From: Sphingobacteriaceae bacterium
GTDB lineage: Bacteria > Bacteroidota > Bacteroidia > B-17B0 > Aurantibacillaceae
NCBI GenBank assembly: GCA_002319075.1
Contig: NVQB01000001.1
Coordinates: 124,001-188,000 of the forward strand
Length of the DNA stretch: 64,000 bases
Direction: 5' to 3'
Shown: positions 55,104-64,000 of the stretch, one piece after another
Layout: each line of letters begins with the position of its first letter
How positions within the stretch are numbered: the first letter of the stretch is position 1
The notes under the pieces: model-generated
What the model saw: only the letters and a program-made list of their open reading frames with translations
Database searches by the model: none
What the model was told of the DNA's origin: nothing
Made by a program: the position numbers and the translations under genes

Positions 55104-56249
55104 ATGAAAAAGTACTTAAAGGCAGAAGAACTTCAACTTGTTTTTAGTGGCAATAATTATTTTGACCTGCTACACGAAATCATCGATAACAGCAAAGAAA
55201 TTCTTCAGCTTCAAACCTATATATTTGAAAGCGACGAAACCGGCCTTAAAGTGATTGCTTCTCTAAAAAAGGCTGCTGCGCGGGGTGTGAAAGTAATTGT
55301 GCTGGCGGATGCTTACGGATCTTTTCCTTTTAATAAAGATTCTGAACGCGAACTAAAATCGGCAGGAATACAGTTCCGCCTGTACTCGCCGCTTTTTTCT
55401 TCTGAAAGTGCTTTTTTTGGCAGAAGATTGCATCATAAAATTGTTGTTGCTGATAAAAAAATAGGGATGATTGGAGGCATTAATGTTGCTAACAAATACA
55501 ACGTCAATAAAGATGAAGCCACTTGGTTAGACTACGGTGTGCTGGTAAAAGGACAAGTTTGCGAATACCTCGATTTACTTTGTGAGCAGGTTTACGATAA
55601 AAGAAAAAGAAGCAAACTGCAAGGCTGGGAATTAAAAAAGCAAGATCCTGTACCTGGAGATTCTCTCATTCGCTTTCGTCGCAACGACTTTATTAAAAGC
55701 AGAAACGAAATACACCAGAGTTACCTCGAGAGTATTAAACACGCGAAAACATCTATAACAATTGTAGCTAGTTACTTTTTACCTGGAAATAATTTCCGGC
55801 GTCTGCTCCGGCAAGCTTCTGCACGCGGAGTAAAAATCCGTATAATTCTTGCAGGTATTTCAGATGTAAACTCTGTTAAACTGGCGCAGGAATACCTCTA
55901 CGAATTTTACCTGACTCATAACATTCAACTTTTCGAATGGCAAAATTCTGTATTGCATGGTAAAGCTATGATGATTGACGATAAGTGGATCACCATTGGT
56001 TCTTACAACCTTAATTTTTTAAGTCATTACATTAGCATAGAATTAAACGCCGACATTATCGATGAAAAAGTCATTCAGGATTTTTCGAAGCATATAGAAA
56101 CCATCATTCAACAGAGTTGTTCGAAGGTTGAGCTCAAAAACGTAAAACGAAAAGCAACTTACTTCGGAAAATTAAAAATGAAAGCTGCCTATCTTTTCCA
56201 CAGAACACTCATGAATGTAGTAATGATGAGTAAAAAACACAAAAAATAA
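55104..56249 (+). CDS. Phospholipase D-type (cardiolipin synthase-like) protein
   Basis: A 381-residue protein with two HKD motifs: HHKIVVADKKIGMIGG near 108-123 and LHGKAMMIDDKWITIGSYN near 289-307, the two half-sites of the phospholipase D active site. There is no N-terminal membrane helix, so it is more like ClsB than ClsA. It probably makes cardiolipin from phosphatidylglycerol or another donor. It is followed 6 bases later by a YdjM-like gene. Confidence 0.88.
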   Translation: MKKYLKAEELQLVFSGNNYFDLLHEIIDNSKEILQLQTYIFESDETGLKVIASLKKAAARGVKVIVLADAYGSFPFNKDSERELKSAGIQFRLYSPLFSSESAFFGRRLHHKIVVADKKIGMIGGINVANKYNVNKDEATWLDYGVLVKGQVCEYLDLLCEQVYDKRKRSKLQGWELKKQDPVPGDSLIRFRRNDFIKSRNEIHQSYLESIKHAKTSITIVASYFLPGNNFRRLLRQASARGVKIRIILAGISDVNSVKLAQEYLYEFYLTHNIQLFEWQNSVLHGKAMMIDDKWITIGSYNLNFLSHYISIELNADIIDEKVIQDFSKHIETIIQQSCSKVELKNVKRKATYFGKLKMKAAYLFHRTLMNVVMMSKKHKK

Positions 56250-56255
56250 AATAAC

Positions 56256-57275
56256 ATGGATACACTCACGCACACCGTTCTTGGCGCCTGTTTAGGGGAA
56301 GTTATAGCCGGAAAAAAACTGGGCAAAAAAGCTATGCTTATCGGAGCGCTGGCGAATAATCTTCCAGATATTGATGTGCTAACTTCTTTGTGGACCGGCC
56401 CGGCGAAAGAACTGCTTGTTCATCGCGGCATCACACATTCTATTTTGTTTGCCCTGGTAGTCTCACCACTGTTAGCCTATGCTTTTCAAAAAACGCTTCG
56501 AACCTACGATGTCTCTTTTAAACGTTGGTTAGTTTTGATTGGAAGTGGCTTATTCATTCATATTATAATGGACGCCTTCACCACCTATGGCACAGGTTGG
56601 TTTGAACCATTTAATCATTATAGGGTTAGTTTTAATACACTTTTTATTTTAGATCCTTTTTTATCGGTGTCTATGCTGATTGGTTCAGTTATTTTATTGA
56701 TCGTTAAACGTACAAGGTATCCTTCGCGAACAAGAATCGCCGTAATAGCGCTTAGTATAACAGTTCTCTATCTGGTAACCACTATTTTTATAAAGCTTCA
56801 TGTTAATGGTGTAATCGAAAAAGACCTCACTAGTCAAAATATTCCTCACCAGGAATTTATGGCCACTCCTACCCCACTTAACACTATGCTTTGGTATTCG
56901 GCTGTTAAAAGTGGAGATAATTTTTACGTGGGGTATTACTCCATCTTTGATAAACATCCAAAACTCAGATGGGAATTTTTTGAAAAAAGAGATTCTCTGC
57001 TTCATACATTAACAGCAAACGAAGACGTAAACTACTTAAGACAATTTTCTAAACATTATTACTGTGTTAGTAAACAAGACAGTGTGCTAAATTTCAGCGA
57101 CATCCGTTTCGGCCAGATTGGCGGTTGGTATACACCTCAGGCTCCTTTTGTTTTTAATTTCGATTTACATCTTAAAAAAGGAAATGAAATTAATTTACAG
57201 CAAGGACGATTTAAATCGGTTAGTGCTAAAGAAATGGGCTACCTGATTGATCGGATTAAAGGGGTTGAAAACTGA
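56256..57275 (+). CDS. YdjM-like membrane-bound metal-dependent hydrolase
   Basis: A 339-residue protein of the YdjM/LexA-binding membrane hydrolase family: MDTLTHTVLGACLGE, ANNLPDIDVL, HRGITHSILF and MDAFTTYGTGWF contain the conserved Asp and His residues, with about five membrane helices in the first 180 residues. The C-terminal 150 residues form a soluble extra part. It is probably in an operon with the phospholipase D-type gene. Confidence 0.87.
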   Translation: MDTLTHTVLGACLGEVIAGKKLGKKAMLIGALANNLPDIDVLTSLWTGPAKELLVHRGITHSILFALVVSPLLAYAFQKTLRTYDVSFKRWLVLIGSGLFIHIIMDAFTTYGTGWFEPFNHYRVSFNTLFILDPFLSVSMLIGSVILLIVKRTRYPSRTRIAVIALSITVLYLVTTIFIKLHVNGVIEKDLTSQNIPHQEFMATPTPLNTMLWYSAVKSGDNFYVGYYSIFDKHPKLRWEFFEKRDSLLHTLTANEDVNYLRQFSKHYYCVSKQDSVLNFSDIRFGQIGGWYTPQAPFVFNFDLHLKKGNEINLQQGRFKSVSAKEMGYLIDRIKGVEN

Positions 57276-57462
57276 TCGCCCGACCCACGCTGATCTCACA
57301 AATTTCGCCGCACTGCACCCCTGAAATTTAATTTAATTTAATTCGCTGGAGCTAATGATCTACGTATAGATTACAAAAACTCGTACTCGATTGACATCAG
57401 GTAAACTTATCTACGAAATTATACTCGCCATAGGCGAAATATTCTCCTTGAAAAAAAATCGG

Positions 57463-57483
57463 TTAAATCCGTGAAATCTGCGT
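57463..57483. repeat. Short dispersed repeat unit, copy 2
   Basis: Contains GTGAAATCTGCGT (57471-57483), identical to 47622-47634, within AAATCCGTGAAATCTGCGT, which is two 9-base units. It lies in the 240-base spacer between the convergent YdjM and M23 genes. Confidence 0.5.
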
Positions 57484-57515
57484 CCAACCAATTGAGTAGA
57501 ATAGATCCCAAATTT

Positions 57516-58490
57516 TTAGTCGAAAGACTGCGATGCCTTTTTCGAAAGTTCCACCAGCATCTCGTACTGCTGCGGCGAAAGATCATTGTAGTAATAGTTG
57601 ATTGGATTTACTTTCTCACCATTACGAATAACTTCATAGTGAATGTGCGGAGCAGTGCTCAAACCCGTACTTCCCACATACCCGATCAATTGTCCCCGGC
57701 TAATTTTTTGCCCCGTTTTTACCGCAAGGCGGCTCATGTGGCCATATAACGTTTGATATCCAAAACCATGATTAATAACCACGTGATTACCGTAACCTTG
57801 AGCTAAATTGTCAGCGCGATCTACCACACCATCGCCGGTTGCATAAATGAGAGTTCCTTGTTCAGCAGAAAAATCCATTCCAGGATGAAACTCCTGCGTT
57901 TTGTAGATTGGATGGGTTCTCCAGCCAAAACCGCTAGTTACCGCATGGGCCAGATCTTTTTGATTGATGGGCATAATAGCGGGGATTGACGCTACAAGTT
58001 TTTCTTTGTTTTTGGCAAGATTTACCACTTCATCAAACGACTTTGACTGCACATAAATTTGTTTCGAAATCCTATCCATTCGCTCAGTAGCAGACTTCAA
58101 AAGATCTGCATTGTCGTAACTGTCAAAAATAGAATACTTGTCACTCCCTCCCGAACCACCGTATCGCATAGATTTCGGTAAAGGATCACTCTCAAAAATG
58201 GCTCTGTAAATATTGTCGTCGCGGTCTTCAAGGTCCTTTAAAACCTGTTCGGCCTGATTCATTTTTTTATTCAATAATTCGTATTGCAAACGCAGCGCCT
58301 CAATTTCACGCTTTCCTTTTTTCTCTGTGGGAGAAGGTAAAAATTGCCGTGCCAAACCAATAGTAATAGTCGCAAATACTAATCCCGTAGCTACATACGA
58401 CAAAAACTGCCAGAAACGCTGACGAAAAGTAATCTTTACTTTTTCGTAGGTCAATGACTTTGTATTGAATCTATATTTAACTTTTGACAT
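57516..58490 (-). CDS. M23-family metallopeptidase, membrane-anchored
   Basis: A 324-residue protein with a membrane helix (about 27-47), a coiled coil (about 55-100) and an M23/LytM domain: His202 and Asp206 in FHPGMDFS, GYQTLYGHMSRL and His282-x-His284 in PHIHYEVIRNG. It cleaves peptidoglycan cross-bridges or activates amidases. It is divergent from alaS, an arrangement common in Bacteroidota. The zinc ligands are intact. Confidence 0.92.
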   Translation of the reverse strand: MSKVKYRFNTKSLTYEKVKITFRQRFWQFLSYVATGLVFATITIGLARQFLPSPTEKKGKREIEALRLQYELLNKKMNQAEQVLKDLEDRDDNIYRAIFESDPLPKSMRYGGSGGSDKYSIFDSYDNADLLKSATERMDRISKQIYVQSKSFDEVVNLAKNKEKLVASIPAIMPINQKDLAHAVTSGFGWRTHPIYKTQEFHPGMDFSAEQGTLIYATGDGVVDRADNLAQGYGNHVVINHGFGYQTLYGHMSRLAVKTGQKISRGQLIGYVGSTGLSTAPHIHYEVIRNGEKVNPINYYYNDLSPQQYEMLVELSKKASQSFD

Positions 58491-58653
58491 TAGTAAGCCT
58501 TAAATATAAGGATTAAAATAAAAAATAGCGACAAAAAAAGAGTCTCCCCATTTCCTGCTTTTTAGCAATAATTCAGAAGTCTGCACGAAGATGAACTGTA
58601 GAGATTTTGGCTGAAATCTTGTAAACTATTGCTTTAAAAAGCTAAGAGTTTAG

Positions 58654-58661
58654 TATCTTCG
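58654..58661 (+). promoter_or_regulatory. Candidate -7 box upstream of alaS
   Basis: TATCTTCG matches TAnnTTTG at all but one position and lies 19 bases before the alaS ATG. ATTG at 58628-58631 lies 22 bases upstream as a possible -33 element. Confidence 0.4.
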
Positions 58662-58680
58662 CAGCTCATTTTAAACTATT

Positions 58681-61347
58681 ATGGACTCTAATAAAGTACG
58701 TCAAACATTTCTGGATTTTTTCAAAAGCAAAGGACATCACATTGTGCCTAGTGCACCTATGGTGGTAAAGGGAGATCCCACGCTGATGTTTAATAACAGT
58801 GGTATGGCCCCTTTTAAAGATATTTTTTTAGGCAACTCTCCCATCAAATACCCGCGTATTGCCGACACTCAAAAATGTTTACGTGTAAGTGGTAAACACA
58901 ATGACCTGGAAGAAGTTGGAGTAGACACCTACCACCACACCATGTTTGAAATGCTTGGCAACTGGAGCTTTGGCGACTACTTTAAAAAAGAAGCCATTAC
59001 CTGGGCATGGGAATTATTGACCGAAGTTTATAAAATTGATAAAGACCGCTTGTATGTTACTGTTTTTGAGGGAAGCAAAGACGAGGGTTTAGCTTTTGAC
59101 CAGGAAGCTTACGATACCTGGAAACAATTTATTGCAGAAGACAGAATTTTAAACGGAAATAAAAAGGATAACTTCTGGGAAATGGGTGATATGGGGCCTT
59201 GCGGACCCTGTTCAGAAATTCATTACGATGGAAGAAACGAGGAAGAACGTGCTAAGGTACCAGGAGCGTCGCTTGTAAATAATGACGATCCTCAAGTGAT
59301 TGAAATCTGGAACAACGTCTTTATGGAGTTTGAACGTAAGGCGGATGGCTCACTGGTAAAACTTCCTAAACAACATGTGGATACAGGGATGGGATTCGAA
59401 CGTTTGGTGCGTGTACTGCAGGGAAAACAAAGCAATTACGATTCAGATGTTTTTACGCCGCTCATTCACAAGATTGAAGAATTAAGCGGACTCCGCTACA
59501 AAGCAGATGAAAACGACAAACAGAAAAAACAGCAATTAATAAATATTGCCATGCGTGTGATCGCCGATCACATCCGCACTATTTCTTTTAGTATCGCAGA
59601 TGGCCAGCTACCGGGCAATACAGGTGCAGGGTATGTAATAAGAAGGATTTTACGTCGCGCAATACGTTATGGGTACCAAACTTTAAATTTAAAAGAACCC
59701 TTCATGTACCGCATCGTGCCAACCCTGGCGCATCAAATGGGGAACGCTTTTCCGGAATTAAACACACAAAAAATCCTGATTGAAAAAGTAATTAAAGAAG
59801 AAGAAATTTCATTCTACAAAACTCTGGAAGTCGGCTTAAAACGCATTGACCAGGTGTGTATTGATACAACTGCCGCAGGTAAACAAGTTATCGATGGTAA
59901 AATTGTTTTTGAACTTTACGATACTTTTGGTTTTCCTTTCGACTTAACATCACTCATTGCCCGCAGCTATAGCCTTAGTGCGAACGAAGATGATTTTAAA
60001 GCGCATTTACAGGAACAAAAGGATCGTTCAAGAGCTGCTACAGCAGTAGATACAGACGACTGGATCTACATTGAAGAAAACAAAAACCTTACGGAAAGCC
60101 AGGAGAAAGAAACTGAATTTATAGGTTACACGGAGCTGGAATGTGAAGCTGTAATTATCCGTTACAGAAAAGTAAAAGCAAAAAATAAAGAACAGTATCA
60201 TCTTGTGCTGAACAAAACACCTTTCTATGCCGAAAGCGGTGGTCAGGTGGGTGATACAGGAGTGATTGAAAATATAAACGAAAGCGTTTTTATTACAGAT
60301 ACTAAAAAAGAAAATGGCGTTATTATTCATTATTGCGATAAACTTCCCGTAAAGCTTACTGCAACCTTTAATGCGAAAGTAAACAAAGAGAAACGCCTGT
60401 ACACAAGCAATAACCATTCGGCCACTCACCTGCTGCATGCCGCCCTCCGAAACATCTTAGGAACGCATGTGGAGCAAAAAGGAAGTCTGGTGAATGACGA
60501 CTATTTACGTTTTGACTTTTCACACTTCTCTAAAATCACCGACGAAGAACTCAGCCAGATTGAAAAAATGGTGAACACAAAAATTCGCGAGAACATCCTT
60601 TGCAAAACAGAATTAATGCCGATTGAAGAAGCTAAAAAGACAGGGGCAATGGCATTGTTTGGCGAAAAATATGGCGATGTTGTGCGTGTTGTTACCATTG
60701 ATAAAAAATACTCTGTAGAACTTTGCGGAGGAACACATGTTACCTCTACAGGACAGATCGGATATTTCAAATTGAGCAGTGAAGGTGCTGTAGCCGCTGG
60801 AATCAGGCGTATTGAGGCCATTACATCCATTAAGGCGGAAGAGTTTTTCGACAATCAAAGTAAATTGATAGAAGAAGTAAAGCTACTTCTCAAAAATCCA
60901 CGCGATATCGCAAAAGGTATTTCCGGACTTCTGGAAGAAAACGCGAACCTTCAAAAACACTTGCAAGCCTTATTTAAAGAAAAGGCAGCAGTAATTAAAA
61001 AAGACCTGATTTCAAAAATTGAAAAAAAGGGCGATATAAATTTCATTTCGCATCTCATACAATTTGATAGTGCCGAAGAAATTAAGAATTTACTTTTTGA
61101 ATTGAAGAACGAAGTACCGAATCTGGTTTGCGTGTTAGCAGCTGAAGTAAATGGTAAACCTAGTATTTCCATAGTTATAAATGAAAGCCTGGTAAAAGAA
61201 AAAAATCTGAACGCAGGAACGCTGGTTCGTGAATTAGCGAAAGAAATTAACGGTGGTGGTGGCGGTCAACCCTTCTATGCCCAGGCTGGCGGAACCAAAA
61301 TGGAAGGACTCCAAAGCGCGCTCAACAAAGCGAAAACGATGATCTAA
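58681..61347 (+). CDS. alaS: Alanine--tRNA ligase
   Basis: An 888-residue AlaRS. The N-terminal catalytic domain begins [20 protein letters not shown] and has the class II motifs ([25 protein letters not shown]). The editing domain has the zinc motif HSATHLLH (His579, His583) and Cys682...His686 in CGGTHV. The C-terminal C-Ala domain ends with [14 protein letters not shown]. Length and motifs are normal. It has its own terminator. Confidence 0.97.
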   Translation: MDSNKVRQTFLDFFKSKGHHIVPSAPMVVKGDPTLMFNNSGMAPFKDIFLGNSPIKYPRIADTQKCLRVSGKHNDLEEVGVDTYHHTMFEMLGNWSFGDYFKKEAITWAWELLTEVYKIDKDRLYVTVFEGSKDEGLAFDQEAYDTWKQFIAEDRILNGNKKDNFWEMGDMGPCGPCSEIHYDGRNEEERAKVPGASLVNNDDPQVIEIWNNVFMEFERKADGSLVKLPKQHVDTGMGFERLVRVLQGKQSNYDSDVFTPLIHKIEELSGLRYKADENDKQKKQQLINIAMRVIADHIRTISFSIADGQLPGNTGAGYVIRRILRRAIRYGYQTLNLKEPFMYRIVPTLAHQMGNAFPELNTQKILIEKVIKEEEISFYKTLEVGLKRIDQVCIDTTAAGKQVIDGKIVFELYDTFGFPFDLTSLIARSYSLSANEDDFKAHLQEQKDRSRAATAVDTDDWIYIEENKNLTESQEKETEFIGYTELECEAVIIRYRKVKAKNKEQYHLVLNKTPFYAESGGQVGDTGVIENINESVFITDTKKENGVIIHYCDKLPVKLTATFNAKVNKEKRLYTSNNHSATHLLHAALRNILGTHVEQKGSLVNDDYLRFDFSHFSKITDEELSQIEKMVNTKIRENILCKTELMPIEEAKKTGAMALFGEKYGDVVRVVTIDKKYSVELCGGTHVTSTGQIGYFKLSSEGAVAAGIRRIEAITSIKAEEFFDNQSKLIEEVKLLLKNPRDIAKGISGLLEENANLQKHLQALFKEKAAVIKKDLISKIEKKGDINFISHLIQFDSAEEIKNLLFELKNEVPNLVCVLAAEVNGKPSISIVINESLVKEKNLNAGTLVRELAKEINGGGGGQPFYAQAGGTKMEGLQSALNKAKTMI

Positions 61348-61367
61348 ATAACCTATTAAGAGGCTGT

Positions 61368-61391
61368 ATCCGAATAGATCAGCCTCTTTTA
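61368..61391 (+). terminator. Rho-independent terminator after alaS
   Basis: An 8-bp stem AAGAGGCT/AGCCTCTT (61368-61375 with 61381-61388) and a T run. Confidence 0.78.
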
Positions 61392-61447
61392 CTGTTTTTT
61401 AAATTAATTATATTCTAACCAGAATAATTGAAACGCTGCCCTACTTA

Positions 61448-62764
61448 TTATTTCTCTTTCAGTATTTTTAACCCTGCATAATCGGGAGCATACATCATAG
61501 TTTTGAAAACCCGGTTACTCATAACGCCACTTCCGGGGCTAGCTTCACCAGAATAAGGATTTAGATAACTCCACACAATTTTTTTATTGGCATCAATCTC
61601 AAAAAAATATCCTTTAGCGCCTTCGCAAATAAAAACATGACCATTCGGCAATACTTGCGCACTTGATACATTTGCCGAATAAAAGTCTGAACGTTTTTCA
61701 GCTGTATAAGACCAACTGGATTTTTCGGGAAAATAAGTTTTGTTTTCCTGCAAACCGAATGTTCCGTTTTTTTTGCGATGCGTAGGTAGAATCTCAACAC
61801 TTGAATATTCTTCAGAAGGTCTCCCTAGTCCGTTATTAAATACTATAATTTTAGAACTCGAATCTCCAAGCCATGCGGCGCAGTGCTGACTAAAAAGTTT
61901 CTGATCTTCCACTTTACCTCTATCATAAGCCCTTGTATTTCCCCAACGGTATAATAAATCTCCACCATGCCCGCTTTTACCTCCCTTGTGACTTGCTGCC
62001 TGCTTAGTGGTAGTACTGTGATCCAGCACAAAAATCTCACTTAGGTTTCTATTGCTGATCACAACCTGGTCATAAGTTGCGTCGTAGGAAATAGAATTAA
62101 AATGGAGCCAGTCTCTGTCAACAGTAGCCATAAAATTTATGTTCAGCAATTGCGGATTGTCTTCTACTTTACCGAAATTTTTTTTTGATTTATCAAAATC
62201 CTGCACGAGGTGATCCCATACATGCCACTCCCATACTACGTTTGCCGAATTCTTTCCTTTAGGACGAAGCTCGACAATCTTTTCACTCCATAATAATTCT
62301 CCCAGGAGTTTAGGATTGCGACCAGCTTTTATGGCCTCTTTTTTTGTTTTTACTTCCCAAACAAGCGCCAGTATATTTCCATTAGGAAGCGCACAAATAT
62401 CGTGATGCCTGCGTTGCTTTTGGTCTGAAATAAGGAATGACCAAATAAGCTGATTATTCCAGTCAAATTCTTCTATCCAGCCGCCGCTTTTTGGAAAGTT
62501 TGTATTAAACAGTGTATCAATCCCTGTTCTCAATAAATGCCCATTAGGCAGCAGGTAGGCTGATTGAGCTGGCAACCACTCACTTTTCCAGGTTTTTACT
62601 TCCGTTCCAGCTTTGTCAATAAGGTAGGTTGTTTTCGATAAAAGAGGAGCAAAAAGAATATAGCCTTTTGTATTTGAAGAATCCGCCGAAATAACACCGC
62701 TCTGCTGGGCAGTAGCAAATCCAACTGTCAGGATTAAAAAATTGAGACTGATAAAATATTTCAC
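61448..62764 (-). CDS. Arylsulfotransferase-like exported protein
   Basis: A 438-residue protein with signal peptide (1-19, ending TAQQ) that resembles Bacteroidota aryl-sulfate sulfotransferase-type proteins: ILFAPLLSKTTYLIDKAGTEV, LLPNGHLLRTG, HHDICALPNGNILALVWE, WEWHVWDHLVQD, VLPNGHVFICEG. LPNGxxL repeats indicate a six-bladed propeller. The catalytic His of true ASST may be in HHDI. There is no sorting domain. A transfer of sulfate between phenols is possible but unproven. Confidence 0.8.
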   Translation of the reverse strand: MKYFISLNFLILTVGFATAQQSGVISADSSNTKGYILFAPLLSKTTYLIDKAGTEVKTWKSEWLPAQSAYLLPNGHLLRTGIDTLFNTNFPKSGGWIEEFDWNNQLIWSFLISDQKQRRHHDICALPNGNILALVWEVKTKKEAIKAGRNPKLLGELLWSEKIVELRPKGKNSANVVWEWHVWDHLVQDFDKSKKNFGKVEDNPQLLNINFMATVDRDWLHFNSISYDATYDQVVISNRNLSEIFVLDHSTTTKQAASHKGGKSGHGGDLLYRWGNTRAYDRGKVEDQKLFSQHCAAWLGDSSSKIIVFNNGLGRPSEEYSSVEILPTHRKKNGTFGLQENKTYFPEKSSWSYTAEKRSDFYSANVSSAQVLPNGHVFICEGAKGYFFEIDANKKIVWSYLNPYSGEASPGSGVMSNRVFKTMMYAPDYAGLKILKEK

Positions 62765-62830
62765 CTGGTAAATTTGACTGTTTAAACTGTAATTTTCAAG
62801 AAATAATAAATCGCGGCAATATCGGTAAAA

Positions 62831-62858
62831 AAAAAGCCGTCTTCCCAGACGGCTTTTT
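62831..62858 (-). terminator. Terminator after the superoxide dismutase gene
   Basis: A 12-bp stem AAAAAGCCGTCT/AGACGGCTTTTT (62831-62842 with 62847-62858), palindromic so it works from either strand; on the minus strand it follows the sod stop codon at 62867. Confidence 0.9.
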
Positions 62859-62866
62859 AAAATTTA

Positions 62867-63481
62867 TTACTTTTTAGCCTTTAGATAAAGTTCATTTACT
62901 TTATTCCAGTTGATGACATTAAAAAATGCCGCCATATAATCCGGACGTCTGTTTTGATAATTTAAATAATAAGCGTGCTCCCAAACATCCATTCCTAAAA
63001 TCGGAGTTCCTTTACAGTCGCTTCCCACGTCCATAAGAGGATTGTCCTGGTTAGCTGTGCTGCATATTGCAAGTTTTCCATCAGCTTTAACACATAACCA
63101 AGCCCATCCACTACCAAAACGTGTTGCACCAGCCTGAGAAAAATCTGTTTTAAATTTTTCAAACCCACCCAGATCAGTTTCAATTGCTTTAGCTACTTCA
63201 TTAGTTGGAACACCGCCAGCGTTTGGTGCCATAATTTCCCAAAATAATGAGTGATTGTAGTGTCCTCCGCCATTATTTCGTACAACCGGCTCATATTTTG
63301 AAATATTTTTGCAGATTTCTTCTATACTAAGCGCGTCAGCATCGGTGCCTTTAATAGCGTTATTTAAGTTGGTTACATAAGCCTGATGATGTTTATCATG
63401 GTGAATCTCCATGGTTTTAGCATCAATATGTGGTTCAAGCGCATTAAATGCGTGGTTTAATTTTGGTAATTCGAATGCCAT
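62867..63481 (-). CDS. sod: Superoxide dismutase (Fe/Mn)
   Basis: A 204-residue Fe/Mn superoxide dismutase converting superoxide to oxygen and peroxide. Metal ligands are His27 (MEIHHDKHH), His77 (HYNHSLFW), Asp165 and His169 ([11 protein letters not shown]). [11 protein letters not shown] and [11 protein letters not shown] are closer to the Mn type, but metal use cannot be settled by eye. There is no signal peptide, so it is cytosolic. A -7 box TAAATTTG lies about 30 bases upstream. Confidence 0.96.
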   Translation of the reverse strand: MAFELPKLNHAFNALEPHIDAKTMEIHHDKHHQAYVTNLNNAIKGTDADALSIEEICKNISKYEPVVRNNGGGHYNHSLFWEIMAPNAGGVPTNEVAKAIETDLGGFEKFKTDFSQAGATRFGSGWAWLCVKADGKLAICSTANQDNPLMDVGSDCKGTPILGMDVWEHAYYLNYQNRRPDYMAAFFNVINWNKVNELYLKAKK

Positions 63482-63509
63482 AATATTAGTTTTAAGTTAA
63501 GTAATGCAG

Positions 63510-63517
63510 CAAATTTA
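63510..63517 (-). promoter_or_regulatory. Bacteroidota -7 box upstream of sod
   Basis: On the minus strand TAAATTTG (63510-63517) matches TAnnTTTG and lies 28 bases before the sod ATG. No -33 TTG at the expected distance. Confidence 0.45.
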
Positions 63518-63542
63518 GCATTTATGAATTGTTTTAAATAAA

Positions 63543-63569
63543 AAAAGCCCCCAAAAATTGGGGGCTTTT
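63543..63569 (-). terminator. Terminator after the T9SS gene at the window edge
   Basis: A 12-bp stem AAAAGCCCCCAA/TTGGGGGCTTTT (63543-63554 with 63558-63569) and a 3-base loop; on the minus strand a T run follows the hairpin. It lies 20 bases after the stop codon at 63590. Confidence 0.9.
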
Positions 63570-63589
63570 AAAGATTTAGAGTTAAATAA

Positions 63590-64000
63590 CTATTGTTTTA
63601 CAACTTTAATTACTTCAGTAGCATTTTCAGATTTAACTTTTACATAATAAACACCATTAGCAAAAGTGCTGATGTTGATGTTAGTATTTAAATCAGAGTT
63701 AGTGTTTGTTAAGATTACTCTTCCTGTTAAATCTACAACTTCAATTGTTTTTACAGAAGTTGAGTTTGATTCTACCACGAAAGAAGCTGCAGTTGGATTT
63801 GGATAAAGTTTAATTCCGCTTGTAGCGTTTACTTTACTTAATCCTGTACATGCATCAACGTTTAACACATAAGTAGTTTTTCCTACACAACCGTTAGCTC
63901 CTGTTCCTGATACTGTATAAACAGTATTAGCTACCGGGTTAACCATGGCTACGTTAGACTGAATAAAACCAGTAGAAGAAGCCCATGCAAATGAAACAGC
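63590..64000 (-). CDS. T9SS-exported protein, C-terminal fragment (cut by window edge)
   Basis: The last 136 codons of a longer gene whose frame is open to base 64000; an internal Met at 63946 is not a real start. The fragment contains the end of an Ig-like or similar module (NTVYTVSGTGANGCVGKTTY) with two Cys and a type A sorting domain: IKLYPNPTAASFVVES, IEVVDLTGRVILT and a C-terminal FANGVYYVKVKS with a short basic end. The gene would be exported by the type IX system. What lies before this point is unknown. Confidence 0.85.
   Translation of the reverse strand, partial: AVSFAWASSTGFIQSNVAMVNPVANTVYTVSGTGANGCVGKTTYVLNVDACTGLSKVNATSGIKLYPNPTAASFVVESNSTSVKTIEVVDLTGRVILTNTNSDLNTNINISTFANGVYYVKVKSENATEVIKVVKQ

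Noticed and set aside
60028-60438. 136-codon minus-strand frame inside alaS
   Set aside because: It is antisense to the conserved AlaRS editing domain and is Phe/Ile/Cys-rich, typical of a shadow frame.

Overview
The window looks like a piece of chromosome from a free-living member of the Bacteroidota. Three secreted proteins carry type IX secretion (T9SS) C-terminal sorting domains. Upstream regions show the Bacteroidota -7 box TAnnTTTG rather than Shine-Dalgarno sites. Bacteroidota-typical families are common (DUF4421, DUF3078, YkuD_2, PorT-like barrels, GloVer repeats), and the DNA is AT-rich. I cannot assign an order or genus. I saw no rRNA, tRNA, CRISPR array, transposase or prophage gene.

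Layout. 0-5.2 kb: the start of a glycosyltransferase, a PAP2 phosphatase, a T9SS protein with an L,D-transpeptidase-like protein, then two Tat-type ferritin-like proteins followed by a tatA gene. 5.3-15.9 kb: a PAS-ECF sigma factor fusion, an AAA ATPase/nuclease-like gene with four copies of an inverted repeat at its 5' end, a large hybrid histidine kinase, receivers, an MBL-fold protein, a DUF5655 protein and an APC permease. 16-36.3 kb: four scattered genes for Cys-rich four-helix-bundle (Csp/DUF326-like) proteins, mixed with sensory genes (a five-PAS kinase and several response regulators), a GloVer-repeat T9SS protein, a J-domain/KTSC fusion, YihY, DUF2252, DUF748, a FAD-dependent protein, DUF1810 and DUF72.

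36.5-64 kb: mainly housekeeping and metabolism. This part holds a barrel protein, a giant M48 membrane protease, two tandem POT peptide transporters, an acetoacetyl-CoA reductase with a MaoC hydratase (PHA-precursor chemistry, no synthase in view), an rRNA methyltransferase, an mqnE-DUF3078-barrel-ubiX cluster (futalosine menaquinone pathway), a lemA-TPM-TPM operon, a phospholipase D-type synthase with a YdjM-like protein, a M23 peptidase divergent from alaS, an arylsulfotransferase-like protein, superoxide dismutase, and the C-terminal part of another T9SS protein running off the window.

Most worth following up: the repeat-flanked ATPase whose start codon lies inside the repeat; the dedicated Tat/ferritin-like operon; the PAS-ECF fusion; the four diverging Csp-like paralogues; and two micro-ORFs too short for usual gene callers. 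Several intergenic spacers carry degenerate short tandem repeats, two of which share a 13-mer 10 kb apart. All functions are inferred from motifs and family resemblance read by eye; no database search was run.
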